Part shown: positions 6,920 to 10,843 of the stretch, piece after piece
Position numbering within the stretch: position 1 is the stretch's first letter
How the letters are laid out: every line of letters begins with the position of its first letter
NCBI GenBank assembly: GCA_964408435.1
Contig: CAYOZL010000069.1
Location: 1-10,843 of the forward strand
Reading direction: 5' to 3'
Origin: CAYOZL01 sp964408435
GTDB taxonomy: Bacteria; Bdellovibrionota_C; UBA2361; SZUA-149; CAYOZL01
DNA length: 10,843 bases
Notes under the pieces: model-generated
What the model was told of the DNA's origin: nothing
The model's database searches: none
What the model saw: the letters and a program-made list of their open reading frames with translations, nothing else
Program-made: the position numbers and the translations under genes

Positions 6920-8597
6920 CCTACCTATAAACTGTTTTGCATTACAATTAGAAATTGCTGTTAAAGATTTCAAAGAATCGGTTACCTGTTCAGAAGCTGA
7001 TTTTAAAACTATTGAAGTCATAGCAGAAAGAAACACAACTAATGAAAAAAAATACAATGTTAAATTTGATAAAATTTACCACACAGACATAGTTAATGAT
7101 ACTTTAGTCTGTCAAAGGCTATTATCAGAGTTTAAAAAAAATCTCCTCACTAATAATAAAAAATTTATTAAATTCGAACTAGTAAAAATAAAACAAGACA
7201 GTTATTACTTTAAAGACAATAAGCTAAAAAATTACTGCTTAGAAATAGGCTTTTGTTATGAAAACTTTCTAGATTATTTTAAACTTAATAAGAAGCTTCA
7301 TAATTGCAGATCCAAAACTAGCTGGAAAAAATTAATTGAAACGACATTGCCAAGAAAAATAAAGCCTTCTTTTAAAGCTATTCCTGAAATGGATGTTCAA
7401 ATCTTTCCAATTAAAACCTTTGTAGAAAAATCAATTGAATTTGCACATAACTCCAAGGATGAAGATGTTTTCTTCTCAACTATGTCTATAGCAAAAAGTT
7501 CTTTAAAGTTATTAGATGCAAAAATGCCTCAAGATAAAAACATCTATATCAACATAGATGCTGGATTACTTTTCAATAAAGATGAGGCAAAGAAAGTCTA
7601 TAATATTCTTAGCAAAAATAAGAATATTACACTATTTCCTCAAACTAGTGGAGAGCGCTTTAAGACTCTTTACCATATCAAATACCTACTAGACTCTAGT
7701 TCTAAAGCTGTACTTACATCAATGAATTTATCAACATCTAGAAAAGCAGCTTATTTAGATTTAATCTACAACTTTAATGATAAAAGTGTAACTAACGAAC
7801 TACGAGATTTTTCTAAGTATTTAAATTACTACCAATGTGAGAACTTAGAAAACCTGACTTGCCTAGCAGAGTTTAGTAACTTTTCTATTGATCTTAACCC
7901 AATTAAAAAAATCTGCCAAAAAGCGCCAAAAGCACGCCTACCAAATCCTAGTTACTTTATTACCACTCTAACACACAGACCTCTTGATCTTTTAGTAGAA
8001 ATGATAGGTAAAGCAAAAAAACAAGTTTTAGTTTCTACTTATAAGTTCTCTTTAAGAAAAGTTGCTAAAGCGCTAGAGCTTGCAAAAGCAAGAGGAGTCG
8101 AGGTTAATGTATTTACAACTCATTCCACTATTTTTCACAAAAAAAACCCAGATTACTATTTTTACACTAAAGATAAAAAGGGAGTAATCGATCCACACAT
8201 GAAAGTAGTACTTATTGATGGTGAAACTTTATTTTTTGGAACTGGAAGCTTAACTATAAATGGATTCTTTGGCTCTGCTGAGATGTATGCTGTATCCAAT
8301 AGCAAAAAAGCAATAAAAACAACACTTAGTCTTTTTAACTCTTATAAGAGATATTTTGAAATGAATCAGACTGATTTTAAAGTGAAAGAAAAACTCCCTA
8401 AACTACTAGTATTAGAAAAAGATAATCTTGAAAAATATAATAAATACTATGAAAGAGAAGTTAAAGCTTGGATGCGTAACAGATATCTAAAACTTAGTAA
8501 TGAATTCACAAAAAAAGCTAAAACTTGTAACTACGATAAATCTTTATTTATTTCTGAAAAAGAATTTATTAAGTGTGTTGAAAAACTTAATAAGTAA
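6858..8597 (+). CDS. Exported phospholipase D-fold protein (PLD/nuclease superfamily)
   Basis: A 579-residue protein with a signal peptide: basic n-region (LRKRIH), hydrophobic core LTFALILYSL, and likely cleavage after CFA (28/29), so it should act in the periplasm or outside. It is built as two PLD repeats. The C-terminal HKD motif is canonical: H447-M-K449-x4-D454, then six residues and G461-T-G-S. The N-terminal one is altered: H273-I-K275-YLL-D279-S280, with serine where the aspartate is expected and D one place early, followed by T287-S-M-N290 as in GSxN. The substrate (phospholipid, nucleic acid or other phosphodiester) cannot be read from sequence. The N-terminal ~180 residues before the first repeat are unrecognised and contain several cysteines (C43, C89 and others), possibly disulphides. 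The ATG has no Shine-Dalgarno and lies 62 bases inside the membrane gene, which suggests translational coupling. It is the last gene of the RT operon. Confidence 0.86.
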   Translation: MYIATLLRKRIHLTFALILYSLPINCFALQLEIAVKDFKESVTCSEADFKTIEVIAERNTTNEKKYNVKFDKIYHTDIVNDTLVCQRLLSEFKKNLLTNNKKFIKFELVKIKQDSYYFKDNKLKNYCLEIGFCYENFLDYFKLNKKLHNCRSKTSWKKLIETTLPRKIKPSFKAIPEMDVQIFPIKTFVEKSIEFAHNSKDEDVFFSTMSIAKSSLKLLDAKMPQDKNIYINIDAGLLFNKDEAKKVYNILSKNKNITLFPQTSGERFKTLYHIKYLLDSSSKAVLTSMNLSTSRKAAYLDLIYNFNDKSVTNELRDFSKYLNYYQCENLENLTCLAEFSNFSIDLNPIKKICQKAPKARLPNPSYFITTLTHRPLDLLVEMIGKAKKQVLVSTYKFSLRKVAKALELAKARGVEVNVFTTHSTIFHKKNPDYYFYTKDKKGVIDPHMKVVLIDGETLFFGTGSLTINGFFGSAEMYAVSNSKKAIKTTLSLFNSYKRYFEMNQTDFKVKEKLPKLLVLEKDNLEKYNKYYEREVKAWMRNRYLKLSNEFTKKAKTCNYDKSLFISEKEFIKCVEKLNK

Positions 8598-8608
8598 TTT
8601 TTTATAAT
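8578..8608 (+). promoter_or_regulatory. Promoter-like pair P1 at the end of the PLD gene
   Basis: TTGAAA (8578-8583, five of six consensus) and a perfect TATAAT (8603-8608) are separated by 19 bases, which is longer than ideal. It would start a plus-strand RNA near 8615. No plus-strand gene follows, so if it is active its product is non-coding. In such AT-rich DNA chance is a serious alternative. Confidence 0.3.
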
Positions 8609-8663
8609 AACTCGACTATCTTTTTAAAGTTGAATATAACAACATAATATTATATAATAACTC
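8603..8663. repeat. Direct repeat TATAATAACTC, two copies 50 bases apart
   Basis: TATAATAACTC occurs at 8603-8613 and again at 8653-8663. Both copies begin with the perfect -10 hexamer and share five further bases. The pair could reflect a duplicated promoter segment or chance in AT-rich sequence; the CTC ending makes chance less likely than for pure A/T. Confidence 0.6.
8630..8658 (+). promoter_or_regulatory. Promoter-like pair P2 in the convergent gap
   Basis: TTGAAT (8630-8635, four of six) and a perfect TATAAT (8653-8658) are separated by exactly 17 bases. Transcription would begin near 8665, just before the hairpin at 8672-8696. The -10 region is part of an 11-base repeat of the P1 -10 region (TATAATAACTC). 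Confidence 0.35.
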
Positions 8664-8671
8664 TGTTAGAG

Positions 8672-8696
8672 AGACATTTGCATTTTGCAAATTTCT
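8672..8696. repeat. Inverted repeat / hairpin ATTTGCA-ttt-TGCAAAT
   Basis: Seven perfect pairs around a 3-base loop (8676-8692), extended after one mismatch by three more pairs (AGA 8672-8674 with TCT 8694-8696). Confidence 0.75.
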
Positions 8697-8713
8697 GCGT
8701 ACGCACTAGAGAC

Positions 8714-8745
8714 CATAATTTTTATGTTCTGCAGAGAACTTTATG
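8714..8745. repeat. Two-part hairpin with a choice of partners
   Basis: CATAA at 8714-8718 can pair with TTATG at 8722-8726 (3-base loop) or with TTATG at 8741-8745. In the second fold it encloses GTTCT-gcag-AGAAC (8726-8739). The two folds exclude each other, because G8726 belongs to both inner elements. Confidence 0.65.
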
Positions 8746-8840
8746 TGTTGCTGTGTAAGAATAAATAGCGTTTAATTGCCTATTCAACTTTCCTCTAATT
8801 TTTTTGAATAAGCAAAATATAATCTAATTAAAAGTTGAAC

Positions 8841-9740
8841 TTACTTACCTAATTTTGCAATAGCTCGAATCATATCTTCCAAAGCTTTTTCTTGCTCATT
8901 TGCAAATGGGCCTTTCGGGCTAACTCCAAGCGTTTGCCAATCTGCTAACATTCCAGCAACTATTTCTTCTATTAGCTCTCCTTGAGATATTTTATCAGCT
9001 ACAGTTTTTCTGAATTCTAAAGCCTTACCTTGAACCTCCATAAAATACTTTGTAATCATCTCCCCTGTAATAGCTCCATGGTGCGGAAATAATATTGCTT
9101 TTACTTCTAAGGCTGAAAGTCTTTGGATACTACTTAAATAAGCTTGATAATCTGATGTAAAACAGTTCATTACTAACTCTCTACCGCCATAACCACCAAC
9201 TGCCTCACAGCAAGCGAGCACAAAATCAGGTTGCACATAGTAATTAACAGCATCTTCCCTATAACCAGGCGATGCAACTAATCTTAACTGCACATCTTCT
9301 CCTAAATCAATTCCATCTCCGTCCCCAAGCACTCTTGTTACCTCTAAAGCTTTTGACCAATCCCTAAAAGAAGTTGAAAATTCAACTTTCATAGCTTTAG
9401 CTAATTCTTGGTTTGCTTTGTAAAATTCTTTTTGTTTATTTTTATCTGAAATTATTTCAGCAGTTTTAGACCCGCATATTAATTCACATTCAGGATAGTG
9501 CTCTCTGATAGAATGTGTTCCACCAACTGTATCATAATCAGCATGAGTAAGTAAGATAAAGTCAATAGTATCATCTTCTCCGATTACTTCTTTTGCACTT
9601 AATATTAGCCTCTCTGATACCGTTGCCAAACTAGCGTCTACCAAGGCAGATGCATGTCCAACAATAAAAGCATGATTTGTAACAGAAGTTGTTAACTGAA
9701 ATACATTTTCACTTATTGCACCTGATGATCTAATCCACAT
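8841..9740 (-). CDS. Metallo-beta-lactamase-fold hydrolase with altered metal site
   Basis: A 299-residue cytoplasmic protein (no signal peptide) with the MBL-fold pattern: strand-rich N-terminus, LLTHADYDTVGG (63-74), ASPGYREDAV (156-165), VLACCEAVGG (174-183) and ILFPHHG (216-222). The usual HxHxDH reads H66-A-D68-Y-D70-T71. The PGH histidine is Y160, and the bridging aspartate position appears to be E179. The final histidine is likely H221. H66, D70 and H221 remain, so one metal might still bind, but a standard two-zinc centre looks impossible. The family covers hydrolases of thioesters, lactones, phosphodiesters and RNA, so no substrate can be assigned. The C-terminal ~70 residues are helical. 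The start is an ATG with AAGGAA ten bases before it, inside the end of the EEP gene. It is the second gene of a two-gene minus-strand operon, six bases behind the EEP stop. Confidence 0.82.
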   Translation of the reverse strand: MWIRSSGAISENVFQLTTSVTNHAFIVGHASALVDASLATVSERLILSAKEVIGEDDTIDFILLTHADYDTVGGTHSIREHYPECELICGSKTAEIISDKNKQKEFYKANQELAKAMKVEFSTSFRDWSKALEVTRVLGDGDGIDLGEDVQLRLVASPGYREDAVNYYVQPDFVLACCEAVGGYGGRELVMNCFTSDYQAYLSSIQRLSALEVKAILFPHHGAITGEMITKYFMEVQGKALEFRKTVADKISQGELIEEIVAGMLADWQTLGVSPKGPFANEQEKALEDMIRAIAKLGK

Positions 9741-9746
9741 ATACTG

Positions 9747-10811
9747 TTATTTCCTTATCTCAACCCAAATCATTTTATGGTCACTACCTTTATAGTATTT
9801 TCCTGCTGTACCAATGTTTAATTTTTTTCCTGAGCTTACCAAACTCAAATCTCTTGGCAATATAAAGGCTTCATCTAGCACTGCCTCCTTCCCTTTAAAC
9901 TTATGAGTACCTTTAAATCGTCTTGGCATACGTTCCTTCAATAAACCAAAAAGGCCTAAAAGCTTAGGTTTCCTCAAACTAGAGCATTTAGCATATTCAT
10001 TCTTTTGTAACTTGCAACGCCCTCCTGAGGCCAAATCTTCTAGCTCAATTCTTCCCTCTAAAATCTCATCTGATGCTTTATCTTTTAAATTATTTCTATC
10101 TCCAATTATTAAGATAAAATCATTTTTTTTATCTTTTAATGCAATATCTCTAATTGCTTGTGCGCTTTCAGCTCTTTGCATTTCAAAATTTGTTTTAGTC
10201 GGATCCTTCCAACCCTTATACTTTGATTTTAAGTGAATATTGTAAATCACTAAGTTTCTATTAAAAAAGGGTAATTTAAACTTTGCTTCCAATGGTCCTC
10301 TAACAAAATACCTTGAAGGGCCTCTTTTAAAAATCCTCGGCAAACTTTTTCTCCTATAACTTTTAATACCCAACAATTTGCCAAAGTCTTGAGCAATTAA
10401 ATACCCATTTGTAATATGCTGGTCTACACTCTTTCCTAAGTATGACCTAAATTCTCTTTTAGTTTGCCTACTAAGTTCTTTTGCTAACTTATTTGCTACG
10501 TCTTTGTTTATAACCTCTTGTATAGCGACTACACTACAATTGTGCTTACTCATTAGTGAGACTAAGTATTTTAGTTTTATAGAATAGTTCTTTTTTGTAT
10601 TCCCTAATCTGCCAATATTTTGGCTACATATTTTAATAGTGCTTGCATCTCTTCTGTTGTCTTTTGATTGAGACTTATCGCTTTGATAATCTCCTTCGTC
10701 TTCAATACTCTCTATTTTATTATAAAGATCTCGAATATTCTGGCAGGAACTTAGGCAACAAGTTAAAGCTAAGAGCGCCGCTGTAATCTTTTTATATCTG
10801 ATTCTTTCCAT
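9747..10811 (-). CDS. Endonuclease/exonuclease/phosphatase-family lipoprotein
   Basis: A 354-residue protein. Residues 1-23 are a lipoprotein signal: basic start (RIRYKK), hydrophobic core AALLALTCCL, and lipobox L20-S-S-C23. The mature protein should be lipid-anchored outside the inner membrane. A polar, acidic linker (~24-57) precedes an EEP (DNase I-like) domain with every key residue visible: N65 in SQNIGRLG, E99 in AIQEV, H193 in YNIHLKSK, D238 and N240 in IIGDRNN, D313 in LDEAF, and S343-D-H345 near the end. It should be an Mg-dependent phosphodiesterase or phosphatase. DNase, RNase, sphingomyelinase and inositol phosphatase activities all occur in this fold, and the choice cannot be made here. 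The start is an ATG preceded by a purine-rich GAAGAAG stretch. The MBL gene follows after six bases. Confidence 0.87.
   Translation of the reverse strand: MERIRYKKITAALLALTCCLSSCQNIRDLYNKIESIEDEGDYQSDKSQSKDNRRDASTIKICSQNIGRLGNTKKNYSIKLKYLVSLMSKHNCSVVAIQEVINKDVANKLAKELSRQTKREFRSYLGKSVDQHITNGYLIAQDFGKLLGIKSYRRKSLPRIFKRGPSRYFVRGPLEAKFKLPFFNRNLVIYNIHLKSKYKGWKDPTKTNFEMQRAESAQAIRDIALKDKKNDFILIIGDRNNLKDKASDEILEGRIELEDLASGGRCKLQKNEYAKCSSLRKPKLLGLFGLLKERMPRRFKGTHKFKGKEAVLDEAFILPRDLSLVSSGKKLNIGTAGKYYKGSDHKMIWVEIRK
9751..9756 (-). promoter_or_regulatory. Shine-Dalgarno for the MBL gene
   Basis: On the minus strand this reads AAGGAA, ten bases before the ATG at 9740, within the last codons of the EEP gene. 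It is the clearest ribosome site in the window and fixes the MBL start. Confidence 0.65.
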
Positions 10812-10843
10812 CTTTTACTTCTTCTTTTTTTAGGTGCAAACAT
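10769..10843 (-). CDS. Possible tail of a basic protein entering from the right edge
   Basis: On the minus strand a frame runs from the window edge to a TAG at 10769-10771. The edge codon is itself ATG, so this is either a 24-residue peptide or the end of a longer gene outside the window. It is very basic (APKKRRSKRW at the start) and overlaps the EEP start by 43 bases in another frame. Nothing identifies it. It could equally be chance in a lysine-codon-rich region. Confidence 0.15.
   Translation of the reverse strand: MFAPKKRRSKRWKESDIKRLQRRS

Larger units (their letters stand above)
8626..8805 (+). ncRNA. Candidate structured non-coding RNA 3' of the RT operon
   Basis: An 11-base perfect inverted repeat, AAAGTTGAATA (8626-8636) and TATTCAACTTT (8781-8791), would close a domain of 166 bases. 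Inside are CTCT-gtt-AGAG (8661-8671); AGA-c-ATTTGCA-ttt-TGCAAAT-t-TCT (8672-8696); the palindrome GCGTACGC (8697-8704); and a two-part hairpin (CATAA with TTATG, enclosing GTTCT-gcag-AGAAC, 8714-8745). A run of seven T's follows at 8799-8805. Promoter-like boxes precede it. I do not recognise it as 6S RNA, tmRNA, RNase P RNA, SRP RNA or a retron ncRNA. The minus strand could form the same stems, so strand is inferred from the boxes and the T-run. Its 3' end is uncertain, because the closing stem does not abut the T-run. Confidence 0.35.
8626..8839. repeat. Alternating AAAGTTGAA / TTCAACTTT repeats across the convergent gap
   Basis: AAAGTTGAATA lies at 8626-8636, its exact complement TATTCAACTTT at 8781-8791, and AAAGTTGAA again at 8831-8839, just before the stop of the minus-strand MBL gene. 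A shorter TTGAATA lies at 8804-8810. The central arm can therefore pair upstream over 11 bases, with the near copy over 7 bases, or with the third copy over 9 bases. Confidence 0.7.
8598..8840. other. Convergent intergenic region between the PLD and MBL genes
   Basis: 243 bases between two genes that end facing each other. It contains the promoter-like boxes, repeats and hairpins listed separately. The longest ATG frames I found are 14 codons on plus (8724-8768) and 16 codons on minus; neither has a convincing ribosome site. No ordinary GC-rich bidirectional terminator is present, which is unusual for a convergent junction. Confidence 0.7.

Noticed and set aside
6930..6940. Lipobox in the PLD signal peptide (cysteine in PINC)
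   Set aside because: Asparagine before the cysteine does not fit a lipobox, and CFA followed by LQ gives a normal type I cleavage site.
8724..8768. 14-codon plus-strand frame in the convergent gap, as a small toxin or leader
   Set aside because: Too short, no good ribosome site, no hydrophobic segment; it lies in sequence better explained by hairpins.
3151..8784. TTGCCTAT occurring on both sides of the RT unit (3151-3158 and 8777-8784), as a possible target-site duplication
   Set aside because: Eight bases shared over several kilobases of AT-rich DNA is expected by chance, and no terminal inverted repeats or transposase accompany it.
3229..8840. Diversity-generating retroelement (template/variable repeat pair)
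   Set aside because: The RT motif 4 is not of the DGR type, no small Avd-like gene is present, and I saw no near-repeat pair differing at adenines. A systematic self-alignment was not possible by eye.

Overview
The window is a stretch of AT-rich bacterial chromosome. No phylum can be fixed from it. The leucyl-tRNA synthetase is an ordinary bacterial one with a CP1 editing domain. Two genes on the right half carry export signals (a type I signal peptide and a lipobox), and one metallophosphoesterase belongs to a family that in some Gram-negatives acts on lipid A precursors. A low-GC Gram-negative is the best reading, but this is inference. There are no tRNAs, rRNAs, CRISPR arrays, transposases or integrases.

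Layout, left to right. (1) Positions 3-2042 hold the 3' two thirds of leuS, followed 13 bases later by a YaeI/LpxG-type calcineurin-like phosphoesterase (2056-2916). Both are on the plus strand and probably co-transcribed. (2) A 312-base gap holds a hairpin with a T-run (candidate terminator, 3063-3100) and then a sigma70-like promoter (TTGCAA-17-TATACT, 3164-3192). (3) Positions 3229-8597 are a three-gene plus-strand unit in which each gene overlaps the next: an orphan reverse transcriptase (RT) with an intact YGDD site, an 803-residue protein with about ten to twelve membrane segments and a ~350-residue unrecognised C-terminal domain, and an exported phospholipase-D-fold protein. (4) A 243-base convergent gap (8598-8840) has no convincing gene. 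It is rich in structure: two promoter-like -35/-10 pairs reading plus, nested hairpins, and an 11-base inverted repeat that would close an RNA of roughly 165-190 nt. (5) Positions 10811 down to 8841 on the minus strand are a two-gene operon: an exported lipoprotein of the endonuclease/exonuclease/phosphatase (EEP) fold, then a metallo-beta-lactamase-fold (MBL) protein with a strongly altered metal site.

The main candidate for an undescribed system is the RT / membrane protein / secreted PLD unit, together with the possible structured RNA at its 3' end. The RT lacks the hallmarks of retrons, diversity-generating retroelements and group II introns that I could look for. The partners predict a cytoplasmic DNA-synthesis step linked to a membrane protein and a periplasmic or secreted phosphodiesterase. 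A defence or conflict role is a reasonable hypothesis, but nothing in the sequence proves it. The RT and membrane genes look more AT-rich than the flanks: hand counts of 60-base lines gave 23% GC at 3241-3300 and at 6661-6720, against 37% at 1201-1260 and 32% at 9001-9060. Composition varies between lines, and one PLD line (8041-8100) reached 40%.
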